Shown here in pieces: positions 38,902-50,831 of a stretch of DNA of 64,000 nt. The position numbers and the translations under genes are program-made. This DNA comes from Pomacea canaliculata (lineage: Eukaryota; Mollusca; Gastropoda; Architaenioglossa; Ampullariidae): assembly GCF_003073045.1 (NCBI RefSeq), contig NC_037600.1:14155188-14219187 (forward strand). Direction: 5' to 3'. Position 1 is the first letter of the stretch. Every line of letters begins with the position of its first letter. Below the pieces are notes generated by a model. It ran no database searches. It was not told where the DNA came from and saw only the letters and a program-made list of their open reading frames with translations.

Positions 38902-41163
38902 GAAAGCTACGATACGTCGAGCTCTGCACTACTTTCTTGTTATTTATTTCTTGCTTTAGTTTTGCTAATGCCAACCTTTTTTTAAAAAGAAAAAAAGAAA
39001 AAAAGAAAGCTCGGTTTTGCTGTCCGCTGAAATAAAAAAGTGTAACAGACCTTAACGGATATATATATATTAAAAATAGTAATATGTGGATGTCTTTATG
39101 TATAATTGTTCCCTTTCGCAAGTCTTGTGAGGATGGTGATAGTTTTCAATTTCCGTATTCAGCACAGGACCCATACTATGAGTACTCTTGAACGAATGTA
39201 AAATTTCCTCATCTAAGTTTCGCATTTTCATTTGTTTACTTAAAGAAATCACTTCCATAATGAGGACCTCTATTTCTGAGTTTGGGTTTAATTGCTTGGT
39301 TCTCGTACTCGAGTAAATAAAAATGTCCTCAACTAAGTCCCTGATATTCAGGGAAAAGGTGGACGTATCTCTGGCTAAGGGAGGTCACTCGCGAGACAAT
39401 AACGTCGATTTTTCAAATTGAATTAATTAGTTCTCTTTCACTAGTGCTTCATCTATTGTTAGATATTATAAATCTTTGTAGATGTGAGTCGAAGTCAAAT
39501 TAAAATTCTCGATTTAATATGATGATGTTGTTTTTTGTAAAAGAAAAAAAATAGAAGTTAGTATCACTCACTCCATTTACCTCCCCTTATCTGTCTGGCC
39601 ATTCAGCCATCTTAGTGACGAGCTAGTCACTGGACAACAAACCATCTAATGTGACTGCATATAGCCAAGTCAGAAAATGATGCGACTGTTTTCATTATGG
39701 TTGCTATTCGCCATTCGAAGAATGCTTGTTCGTAACGGATGTAGACATTTTTGTCTTTTGAACAGGGGCCTCTGTGTGGATGTAGCTGTACATTAGCTGT
39801 AGAGTTTTCACACTCCCTCCACGGCAGACAGTTTTCTGCCATCCCCTTTGATGGGTCTTTTGAAACTGTCAAGTCTTTGATACTGTGTTGATGTTTTGCT
39901 TGTCATGGTAACCTTCAGGCTCCAGTTGCGAAACAACATCTGCAGGGGCTGTACACCGCTTGATGATGATGACCACAACGACAACGACTTTATAAAGTAT
40001 AGATGAAAATAGAATTTTAGAAATTACACTTTTCGACAAAAATACATAGAACAAATGAAAACAAATAAGACTATGGCACAATCAGATATAATTCCTACCT
40101 GCAACCTTATTTATACGGCACGCACACATGAGGATTAAAAACAAAACAATTTTATAATTTTAAAACAACTGTTCTCGTTGAATATCCTTTATTTGATTTT
40201 TTAAAGTAACTTATTTTGACAAGAGTTGCTATTTTCACATGACTTTCAAAACATCTTTTACTTTGATCAAACCCCTTCTGCTTACATGGAAAATAAATAA
40301 ATTAAAAAGGAAAGAAAGGTGGATATGTTAGAATGGAGTCGGGTTTGAGAGTTAACAAAGGAGGGAGGAGGAGAACACAGAAGACAGAAAATTAAATTTT
40401 AAAAAACTTTAATGTAAGGGTTATGAATGTCATGAATTGTCCAGTCCATGACATAAGATCAAAATGAAAATACATGAGCTACTAAAAACAAAATATTTCA
40501 CTTCATAGTTATATACTATATACTAATACTAATAGTTGCAGAAGCACTGTAGATAGAAGCTTTTATAAAATGTGCTTATGACACTGCATTTTTGTCACTC
40601 TTGTATGATAATGAACATGTTCATAGTGACGTTCTTCATGTCTCTTAATACTGGTGTGACAAACATTTCTTTGATTTGAATGCCTCAAAGACGAAGGAAA
40701 TGACCTTTGACTTTAGGATGAACAAGCCTGATGTAGTCGTCAGTACTATCCATGGTGAAATACATTTTTACAGCACAGTCTACAGAAAACTTGATATCCA
40801 AGATCACCGGAACCGAGTAGAAAGACTTAGCAGTCTTAAGTTATTGTGGTTTTAGCAACTCTTCATTTCCACTATAAATCACCGTATAACCTACAGTTAG
40901 AGAAGCCAATGTTCTCAAAGACAGACGAGAATCAGTGAGTCTGTAATCCAGTCAATCCTACGAGCAGAAGTGGAAAAAGTTTACACAGTCTGAAGGAAGG
41001 GAAGTTACTTGGCGTTGACAACATCATCCCAACTGAGCTGCTCAACACGACGGGGACGGAACAGCTATTCTAATCTGGGAAACACATCAAGTGACCTAAA
41101 GAGTGGAGAAAATCATAATCTTCTTAAGAAGGGAAACCCTAGACAGTGCCAGTGTTGAAGACC
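38902..41163 (+). repeat. Duplicated downstream block D1 (inverted copy of D3)
   Basis: The sequence after the G1 stop matches the reverse complement of 48,731-50,831, which lies downstream of G3. Anchors include ttcttgttatttattt after each gene, tgcaggggctgtacaccgct and atgaattgtccagtccatga. Similarity stops at 41,163 (48,731 in D3). Both copies include the same decayed LINE fragment. Confidence 0.85.
39031..39036 (+). terminator. Polyadenylation signal AATAAA of receptor G1
   Basis: Canonical hexamer 130 bp after the G1 stop codon, within the D1 block. Confidence 0.5.
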
Positions 41164-41345
41164 AATTATCCTAATTAACCACCAATTCAAAATGATTCTC
41201 AAAGTAATCTAAGCCGTCTTGAGACACCCACTGACAAACTTCTATCAGAAAACCAGCTGGTTTTAGACAAGTAGAAGTAAGGTTAAACACAGCTTTAGTT
41301 GTCAAATCCTTAACCTCTCATTACTACTCTGACAAAGGGAACACA
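40660..41345 (+). mobile_element. Decayed non-LTR retrotransposon reverse-transcriptase fragments
   Basis: Broken frames read like RT segments: KTKEMTFDFRMNKPDVVVST near 40,690, GVDNIIPTELL near 41,010, and RPIILINHQFKMILKVI followed by a decayed Q-W-F-type block near 41,165-41,290. The segment that normally comes late in RT (KTKEM...DFR) stands before the early ones, so the relic is rearranged or composite. It has several stops and is not functional. The D3 copy is cut at 48,731 while D1 continues. Confidence 0.6.
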
Positions 41346-42054
41346 GTTTTTTACTTTTAGGAACGTTATGTTCACGATGTCAAACATTTTGGAGGCTGTA
41401 CAGCTGAAAATATTTACATTCAAGGCAATATTTGTCCTTCACCACATGTCAAGTACTGCTCATTTTTTTGTCTTGACATTTTTTAACTACATTTTTTACA
41501 TACTGGTGGTAAATTATTTGAATTACTTTGGTACAAACATAAAAGGTGTAGTTATTGACCAGACGCTGCCCAATTTTTCTCCATCTGAAATATTTCTCCT
41601 TGTCACGATAAGGTCTTGTAAAATGGTATGAACTTTACTTGTCTGTTTTCAAGTCTTTCAGGGTATCCAGAATTGGTGTGGCACAAATTCCAAGCGCTTA
41701 TTTTCACCGTGTTTCTCTGAAATCAATGAAAGTATTAAACACTGTGCTTGTCTCAGAACAGGCCGAGTAACTCTACCTGGCAAACCTTTTCCCGCGGATT
41801 CTCACAAGTCGCGATATGATTGGTCATGACGTGGCTGTGGAATCTCACGAGAAAATCAGATATGGAAGCCAGTCTCATTCTAGTCACCGAAGGGCTGTAA
41901 AAATACTCAACAAGCAGGAGATTTCAGTTCTGCGTCTGCCAAAATCTGAAAAATTTCAACACACACACATATGTAGCACTGAGCTAAATCTCTCTCTCAC
42001 TCTCTCAGAGAATGAATACATTTAGATGTGTAGAAAGTCTACAGTCGAGGCCCA
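41346..42054. other. Gene-free stretch between D1 and receptor G2
   Basis: AT-rich, with a short CA and CT-rich simple run at 41,960-42,006. It shows no similarity to the D blocks that follow G1 and G3, so G2 has a different 3' flank. Confidence 0.5.
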
Positions 42055-44589
42055 TTAGCCGAATAGTCGTTTCTTCAGTCTGTTTTTCAGCTGCCGGCAC
42101 TCCAGGCGGAATCTGGCGTTGCAGAAGCTGTAGGTGATGGGGTTGATGGCGCTGTTGAGGTATATGGAACACATGGCCAGCATGTAGAGGTTCAGCGACA
42201 ACACTGTCAAACCTGGGTTCAGGAAGAAGCCTGGCTTCTCGTGCACGTATCTAGGCAACCACAGAAAAAGAAAGATGGCGGAGTTAAGCAATGAAAGTTG
42301 TTGAAATGATGGGAATCAAAATCGAACTTTACAAACAACTCACACTTTTACAGAAGTATGCAAACTTTATTAGCGATGACACTTGCTGTAAACAAAAAAG
42401 TTTAAAAATATTACAAAAGAGACATTCTTTAGACAGCTGATAAATCCTTAAAACTCAATGACTAAAAGTCGTCTTCGAGATGAAATCCTGATATACACAG
42501 AGCAATTGAAATATTTTGATTTTTCTAGATTTCTGAACATCACACATATTCTTGTAAGCTCGTTGAAGGAACGGTAGTTTATATCCATATTTCAACTACA
42601 GTCTATGGCGTTGTCAAGGGTATACAACTGGTAAAACAAGTCACTACGAACCAAGCAAGCATTCGGGTAAGGGAGGCAACCTACGTGTAGAATGCCGGTG
42701 CAGCAGGAGTTATCTAACCGCCGAACGGAATATAAGTGCGGGGTTATTCCAAGAACCAGAACAAGAACAAGAAGAGAGAGAAGGTATTTTGTTCTTGAAA
42801 TGCAATCATCTATGTAGATCACTCGTCACAATTTACTTTTGCTTTCGTTAATGTCATGGAATTAATGTTTTACGATCATGCGCAGTTGAACTCATTGTTC
42901 TTTGTGCATATGGGAGGCTGACAGAAACTAAACGTTGCAGAAGAAGCCGAAGGTGGTCGGCACAAAGAGCTAGATGTAGCTTCTGACATTACTGATAGAG
43001 ATGGGGACATTTTACTTTGAAAGCATGCACAAAGAAAATTAACTTCTTGCAGAGCACCTTACTCTCTCCCCTTATCTTCAGAACAAACAAGCAAAGATTC
43101 TATTTCGAGTTCATTGACCGGTGTATAGTCAGAATAAAAACATCACAATTTTTTTTTAAGGTTAAAGATGAAGATAAGCAACACCAAAGTCCATTTCATA
43201 GACCGGTATCTAGTTAAAGATGAGTTATAAACGATTAAAAACTAGAACGCTTTGTCCCGTCTCTTCATGTACTAAGCAATTCTACACCCGATCACGTAGT
43301 TGTGTTCCTTACCTGACAACCAGGTGAGGCAGGTAGTTGATGATGACGGCGGCTGTCAGCACACCCATCGTCAAGGTGGTCCTCGAGCGGTGGATCCTTC
43401 TTTTCGCTGAACGCTTCGATGGTGGTCTGTTCCTTTGAAAAGCAACTTTCCTCAGGGACCCTGGGCGGAGACCCTTTGATTGGATGGGTGGCTTCGATGA
43501 CACGCACTTGGTCGTGTCGGTGTAGGAGGAGGGAGCAGAGTTCACTTCAGAATCGGAGTGGGAGGACCGGTCAGTCTCCGAACCGGCCACGTCCTCCGCG
43601 ATTCCCAATACCTGAGAGTTACCTTCCCCTGACGATTTGCAGCTCGTCTCGATTTTAGGTTGCAGCCCCTGCGCGCCTTTCTCTGCGGTTTGCGTATTCA
43701 ACTGCGGTGTCTTGCCGCAGGGAGAGTCCGTGTCTGAGCTGACGCCGGTGCTGTGCGTGTCCTGCTTGCTGCTGGTGCTGCTGACGCCCCCTACCTCGCC
43801 CTCACCTCCGCTGCTGTTTTCCGTCTCCATCCGCACTCCACCCTTCTTCCGCAGCGCCCTCTGCTTACGCGTATGCAGCCACACGTGACGCCCGATCAAA
43901 ACGTAGCAGACTACAAGCATGGCCACGGCTGCCACGAAGGTCAGAGCTACGGAGAGTTTGTAGACGGTGTAGAAAGGGGTGCCAAGGTAGGCGTCCTCTA
44001 CAGCGCAGGTACTGACCGTGACGTCAGCATCCGGGGCTCGCACGCGCTGCACACCTTTGAGGTGGAAGAAGGGAAAGGTGACGAGCGCCGAGAGGCCGGT
44101 GGCGAGAAGAACAAAGAGCCAGGCCTGGCGAGGGCTGAACTGCTGCTTCTGCGGCTGGCACACCCGCCTCTGACGGTCCAGAGCCACGAAGCACAGGATC
44201 CACCCGGTGCACACCGAGAAGAAGCTGATGCAGGCCAGCGCCGTGCTGCAGAACCAGCGGTCGTAGTTGACGAAGGCACGGTGCACGATGACCACCATCA
44301 TGGGCAAGGTGACGACGTTGGTCAGCAGGTCGTAGGCGCTCATGGCCAGCACGAAGACGCGGGTGCTGCTAGGACGGAACTGTCGCAAGTACACGACAAA
44401 GACAAGGCTGTTGCCGAGGAGACCGCCAACGATGATGACGACCAGAACCAGCACGGTGGGCAGGAGGTTCAGTGCCATCTTGTCGAAGACCGCTTGCACG
44501 TACTCTTCTTCTGAAATGCCGCTGTAGTTGTTTGTTGTGTTTTCTATAAACATTCTTGATTCGGTGGTGGTGAATGATCTATTATCCAT
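42055..44589 (-). CDS. Class A GPCR, copy G2 (long third cytoplasmic loop)
   Basis: Coding exons 43313-44589 and 42055-42250 (minus strand) are joined in phase 2 at the same place as G1, giving 490 residues; the intron is 1,062 bp. The ATG is at 44587-44589, after a conserved atttttcag acceptor. GN in TM1, LAMSAYD in TM2, DRQ, the two extracellular cysteines and NPITY in TM7 are present, with the same absence of CWxP in TM6. From the start to about TM5 it is almost identical to G1. The third loop is about 165 residues, much longer than in G1, acidic/serine-rich and unlike the other copies apart from short anchors (KQDTHS, SGEGNS, SETD). The tail ends RLFG. Ligand unknown. Confidence 0.92.
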
Positions 44590-44723
44590 CACTGATAATA
44601 GCTAGTAATTTCTGTAGCGTCTAAATCCCTGAAAAATAAGAAACCACAGTTGAACTTCAATCAACACACATCGAAGTAAAGTGCATTTTGCCAATATTGC
44701 TTCGATTTGGCAGGTACGGTGAA

Positions 44724-44735
44724 GTTATATATAGG
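44724..44735 (-). promoter_or_regulatory. TATA box of receptor G2
   Basis: On the minus strand, ccaagacc is followed by TATATATAAC, the same context as upstream of G1, about 140 bp before the start codon. Confidence 0.55.
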
Positions 44736-45285
44736 TCTTGGTAGGGGAAGGGGGAGTGGACTTTGATGTGGTTAAAGCAACTGTACTCACCCACTTACAG
44801 GATGGACACCCGTGTTGTAGAGCACACTTCTCGCAGTTGATTCAGTTGCGCGCGCATACACACAGAGAGAATGGTCCAGAGGGGGAAACCAAAGAAGTGA
44901 AAGAGTTTCACAAAGCGGACAGATATTGAAAAGTACGCTATAACATGGACATATTCTGGATTGCTGACTGCTCATGTGACGCAGCAAGGTAGTATGCCGA
45001 ATCACTGATTATCTACAGCTGCTGATGCGGATGATGATGTTCTCCTGTAAACTAAGTCATGTGCATGTCCTACATTCAGCTATACATCCAAAGTCTCTCT
45101 CTCACACATACACACCATCCATACACACGCACGATCGTATACATACATGTAACCTACTTCGGAACAAGTAGGTTTTCGGATCCCATTTGAACCACTTTTG
45201 GTTTGGTACATTTCTCAGGTATGTAAATGGATCTCTAGGACTGACAACGAAATTTCAGTGACTGAAACATTCCGTTGCATTTAAA

Positions 45286-45355
45286 GAAATAATAATAATA
45301 AAATAAAAGCACCTTTTTTCGGGGACCAAAACGGGGCTCAGAGCGGTTTACATAG
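45286..45355 (-). mobile_element. Retroposon 3' tail inserted in U2
   Basis: On the minus strand the sequence reads taaaccgctctgagccc, then gaaaaaaggtgcttttattt and attattattattt. This resembles the widespread SINE/non-LTR tail of type gtaaagcgct...gcgctatataaa followed by ATT repeats. It is absent from the homologous place in U1. Confidence 0.5.
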
Positions 45356-47902
45356 AGACATACCTTTCAAATGCATTTCACACGCACACATGAAGTAATT
45401 CACCAACGGTCAGCAATGTAGACTGGTTTCACACATCCAGATAGCAGTACAAACCGAGAACCCGTTATATCACATACCTTATATCCGTATACACACACGT
45501 CACATGCCTCCTTCTGCACGACCCTCGGTCATTACCGTTACTAACTGTTCTTTGGTTGCATGCACAGACTCTGATTGCAGCCGTTGACTACCGAAAGAAA
45601 CAGTGAAATCTGATATTCAAAACGCTTTGGTGGTCTGTCCAGGATGTTTAACCATCAGGCGCTACTACTATCAGGCTGTTTGTGAGTCTGTTAGCTCTGC
45701 GGGCGTGTCTAGGGGAGTGGGAATGAGAGTGAGGACTACAAGCAGGCGAGGTCTCCCGGATGAAAGACAGGAAGAAGGAAGAACAAGACTATGTGACGTT
45801 TACATTTGCCTATAGACTGGGTATGTGGGTGGGGTGGAGGACGTCAGCAGCAAACACGAGAGAATAACTGTAGGGTGGCCTCATTTTCAGCTTACTGGTA
45901 AACACGACATTAACTAGCTATTGCTAGCAATGCATATGCGATTTACGAAAATGTTTCTGAATAAAAGAATAGAGCGTTCACACTTTCAGTTACGATAAAT
46001 AAACAGATCTGAGTGAGACAGAAAAGGCAAACTGACAAACCTAACAAGCAGGTAGGCAGACGTTGGAAATGCTCCAGTCGTTTGTTCTTCACACTAACTC
46101 ACCTATCTCCTCTCACTTTCACTCACTCGCTCGATCAACAAACCCACCAACCAGTATGTCCACTGCACTCATCCACTCACCCTTTCACTCTCAGCCAGAG
46201 AATTAAAAGTACGGCACAAAGTGGGGTTAACACTCCATTTGTCACTGTCTGTCGGAACAGTTAAAAAAATACTCACCTTTAAGACAACAAACAGGTGACT
46301 TCAAAGTGAGAACATACACATACACAAAAGTATTTAAGTCGGTGACTCCCTGACTGCTTTGAAGCCACAACCAGAGCACTGAACCGTTTGACAAACTCAA
46401 GGAAGGATGCAGCTCTAGATTCTCTGGGACATCGCCGATCGCACAGAGCACTTTTACTCAGTGAGCGTCAAGTGTCGCCCTCTGTCATCACAAAGCTGCG
46501 AAAATTCCATTGGCCCACTTGTCCTCAAACACGGAAGCTTATTCGAGGGAGAGACTGTAAACAGGTGGTTAATGCCGACAACAAAGGACGATGGGACGGT
46601 TGTGTGAGCTTGCTGACAAAGGACGCCGGCAAACATCCGCTTTCATCACTTTCATCGATGTTAGGCATTAATTTTATTCATTCACCCTTTTGAATCTGCT
46701 CTTAGGTTCAGTGACAATACCTATTGCTTCTTTGGGACTAACTAATTATTCTGCCTGTGAAATTTATGGGAAGATGCTTTTAACCGCAGGCGGTCACGTT
46801 ACTGGGACCCGGATGTAGCGGTGTTCTGCTGTCATCTAGTCGCAAGTTGTTATTTATATGCTAGGGTCATTTCTTGGGTGAAAATGTAATGCTAAAAAAA
46901 GTTAACAATAAGATGTTGTTGACAGGATGTTGTTGTGTAAGCAACACGTGTATGTCATGACACAACTGGGGATGTAAAAACAGAGTGGAGGAGAGAGTTC
47001 AGGGACAGTGACCTTTAACCCGGAAACCAGTCCCGAGGTCAGCTTTGGCGTGTCAGGACACTGCCGATTTAACAATGAATCACCGGCAATAATAACAGCT
47101 AGAGGCAAGAGTTTCCGAAACAAGAAAGAGAAGAGGATCTGACAAGTCATGGCTTGCTGCCCTTGGAGGACAATAGTTATTGTTCTTTTCTCCGCGCGAC
47201 ACAACCTTGTACCTTACTTTCCGTTTTACATATGACTATGGTAGGTATTTTACCAGTCTGTTTGTGAGTGTGTGCTCGCGAGAGAGAGAGAGAGTGTTCG
47301 GCTGGTCACAAAAGCCATATCACGACTAAAAATGAAGTTAAGGGAAAAACTAATGAAAAGTTGATCTCTCTCCAAATTAGAAAGTTTGTTGTAGCGTTTA
47401 AAAGACGGCTGTCATTATTTTTTTTAATTTTTTTTTTACTAGATATGGCGTTTTGATTAGGCCTTAATATTGTAAAACCTTCTTTCTGATCACATTTTTC
47501 TTTTCTATGCTAATAAGAGAAGAGTTTACTGTTGTCCTAATCGTCAAGGAAACTTGCAGATAACCTAGCCTTCTTTCGATTGAGGTATGCGCTGGGGTTT
47601 TTTTTTTTAATAAAAAGCAAAAACAAAATAAAACAATCAGGACTTTAATAGTAGATGAAAATTTTCCAAAGCTGCAAAATAAATAACAGTAAAAGTGAAA
47701 AGGACTGAATTAATTAAGTAGTTTCCAAAAAAAGTGTTTCACATCTGACTATAACATCGAAAGAAAATTTTATTTTTAAGTTGTGGTTTATGGAGATACG
47801 GTCTGGAAGGCGTTTTGATTGATTACAAGATCAGTTATCTGTTACAAAGATAAAAAAGAATAAAGAAAAATTCAGCACATCTATTTGAACAAGTCAACTA
47901 TC

Positions 47903-48052
47903 ATGTTGGGCTTAGCCAAACAGTGTCAATCAAGGTATGGCAAAGGGAAGTTCGGATCTTACGTTAAAGGGTGTGAGGATGGTCCGGAAGATGTAAACGG
48001 ATACAGCGTTTGTGTCTGGCTAGAAGGATGCAGGAACTGCACCCACATTTGA
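47903..48052 (+). other. Short cysteine-containing ORF also open in U1
   Basis: A 49-codon ATG frame in U2 contains YGKGKFGSYVKGCEDGPED and WLEGCRNCTH. The matching frame is open in U1 on the minus strand (ATG at 35257-35259, extending to 35059). Indels before the shared core add up to six bases, so the frame is kept. The few substitutions in the core change residues, which does not suggest purifying selection. Possibly a relic exon or chance. Confidence 0.2.
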
Positions 48053-48730
48053 AAGAGGCCATCCGAGATCAGAACTAGGCAAGACCCTGCGGAAGTAAAA
48101 AGCCAGGAAGTCCTTCATGGTTGGTGGGACACGCCAAAGGAGAAAGTTCATGTGAAAGACATAGTAACGAGGCGCGAAAACGTTTATGTCGTTTTGTTAT
48201 TTTACGACATGGAGGATGCTTTCTTTCTAAAATTTATGCATGAAAGTGTGCATTATGTCTCTTGTGAATTTTTTCAAAAAAATATGAACGCTGACGACCT
48301 TTCCATCCCCACCCCTCTCTCTCTCTTATGCCGGGCGATCTGGCGACGTGGACCAGTGAAGTCTTCACTGATACCAGAACAGTTAGTGTCACGGTTCGTT
48401 CCCCGGCATATATTTTGTTTTTCTTTGGACGTGCGCCTTTCTCTTGGATTGCTAACACGGTGTACCGCATCTTCTTTCCTTTCTCGTACACATGCGAGAT
48501 TTTACAACAGACTGCAATCAGCAAACAACATCATCTCTCATGGCAGTGACATGGTCCTGGCAATATTCATCGTCTATATGTGTAGGTATGTTTGTCAGAT
48601 TGTCAAACGGCATCATACCAATTGCCTCCTCGTATTTTGTAAAGCGTGTGGCGGAAATGCACCAAATCCCATTACAGCAAAATGTAAGGGCCATTAACCC
48701 GCGAAAAATGCTTGGATCCCAATTTTTGAC

Positions 48731-50831
48731 ACTTCAACACTGGCACTGTCTAGGGTTCCCTTCTTAAGAAGGATTATGATGTTCTCCACTCTTTAGGTCA
48801 CTTGATGTGTTTCCCAGATTAGAAAAGCTGTTCCGTCCCCATCGTCTTGAGCAGCTCAGTTGGGATGATGTTGTCAACGCCAAGTAACTTCACTTTCTTC
48901 AGACTGTGTAAAGCTTTTTCCACTTCTGCTCGTAGGATTGACTGGCTTACACACTCACTGGTTCTCGTCTGTCTTTGAGAACATTGGCTTCTCTAACTGT
49001 AGGTTATACGGATGATTTATGATGGAAATGAAGAGTTGCTATGAGCACAATTACTTAAGACTGCTAAGTCTTTCTTCTCGGTTCCGGTGATCTTGGATAT
49101 CAAGTTTTCTGTAGACTGTGCTGCAAACATTTATTTCACCATGGATAGTACTGACGACTACATCAGGCTTGTTCATCCTAAAGTCAAAGATAATTTCTTT
49201 TATCTTTGAGGCATTCAAATCAAAGAAATGTTTGTCACACCAGTATTAAGAGACATGAAGAACGTCACTATGAACATGTTCATTATCATACAAGAGTGAC
49301 AAGAAGGCAGTGTCATCAGCAAATTTTATAAAAAAAACACCTACCCACAGTGCTTCTGCAACTGTTAGTATAACTATATAGTACATAACTATTGAGTGGG
49401 ATATTTTGTTTTAGCAGCTCGTGTATTTTCATTTTGATATTCTGTCATGGACTGGACAATTCATGACATTCATAACCCTTACATTAAAGTTTTTTCAAAT
49501 TTAATTTTCTGTTTTCTGTGTTCTGTGTTCTCCTCCTCCCTCCTTTGTTAACTCTCAAACCCGCATCCGTTCTAACATATCTATCTTCCTTTTTAATTTA
49601 TTTGTTTTCCATGTAAGCAGAAGGGGTTTGATCAAAGTAAAAGATGTTTTGAAAGTCAAGTGAAAATAGCAACTCTTGTCAAAATAAGTTACTTTAAAAA
49701 ATTAAATAAAGGGTATTCAACGTGAACATTTGTTTTACAATTACAAAGTAACTTTGTTTTTGATCTTCGTGAGTGTATGAGTGCGTGTGCCCTATAAATA
49801 TGGTAGCACGTAGGAAATATATCTGATTGTGCCATAGTCTTATTTGTTTTCTTTTGTTCTATGTATTTTTGTCAAAAAGTGTAATTTATATTTTTATCTA
49901 TATTTTCTGAAGTGTTCATCGTCGTCATCATCATCAAGCGGTGTACAGCCCCTGCAGATGTTATTTTACAACTGGAGCAGTGTACAAACTCTAACATCCA
50001 ACGTACAGCTACATCCACACAGAGGCCACTGTTCAAAAGACAAAAATGTCTACATTATCATTAAGATAATGCATTCTTATAAAGGCGAATAACAACCGTA
50101 ATGACAACAGTCGCTAAATAGCTTGTCACTAAGTCAGATTGTTGCAGAGCCAAAGAGATAAAGGGAGGTAAATGGAGCAAGTGACAGACAGAGTAACTTC
50201 TTTTTTTTTTTTTTTTTTTTTTTTTACAGAAAACAACATCATCATATTCTTGAATTTTAATTTGACTTCGAATCACATATATAAAGGTTTACAAGATCCA
50301 ACAATAGATGTAGCACTAGAGAAAGGGGAGCTAAGTAATTAAACTAGATAGATCGATGTTATTAACATGTGAGTGACCTCCCTTAGCCAGCTTTTTCGTG
50401 AATATCAGGGACTGAATTGAGGAAATTTTTATTTACTCGAGTACGGGAACCAAACAATCAAACTCAAAAGATAGAGGTCCTCATTGTGGAAGTGATTTCC
50501 CTTCGCTGGAAGAAAACAAATGAAACATTTTCTTGGAAAGGCGAAACTTAGATGAGGAAATTGATATTCGTTCAAGAGTACGCACCGTATATACCACATC
50601 ATCCTATGCTAAATACGGAAATTGAAAACTATCACCATCCTTATAAGGCTTGCGAAAGGGAACAATTATACATAAAGACATCCACATATTAATATTTTTA
50701 ATATAAATCTGTTAAAGTCTATTACACTTTTTTAAATTTCAGCGCAAAGCAAAACTGCACTACTTTTTTTTTTTAAGGTAGTCTTTAGCAAACCTAAAGT
50801 AATAAATAAATAACAAGAAAGTAGTGCTGAG
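48731..50831 (-). repeat. Duplicated downstream block D3 (inverted copy of D1)
   Basis: Reverse-complement match to 38,902-41,163, including the decayed LINE relic (about 48,735-49,230) and the cac/gtg-rich segment near 49,920-50,050. A poly-T of 25 nt (50,201-50,225) has expanded where D1 has only a short A-rich run. The stretch 48,362-48,731 between U2 and D3 matches neither block. Confidence 0.85.

Larger units (their letters stand above)
44590..48362 (-). repeat. Duplicated upstream block U2 (inverted copy of U1)
   Basis: Reverse-complement match to U1 with the same sub-block order. U2 carries extra sequence near 44,870-45,385, which includes a short retroposon tail, and near 46,210-47,560. 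The match to U1 ends around 48,362. Confidence 0.8.

Noticed and set aside
43753..44514. 253-codon plus-strand frame antisense to G2
   Set aside because: It is the antisense shadow of the GC-rich receptor exon. Equivalent shadows occur opposite G1 and G3, and its composition has no domain of its own.
48152..48697. 181-codon frame across the U2/D3 junction
   Set aside because: It begins with GTG, spans a recombination junction and is broken by frame changes and stops in the homologous U1 sequence.
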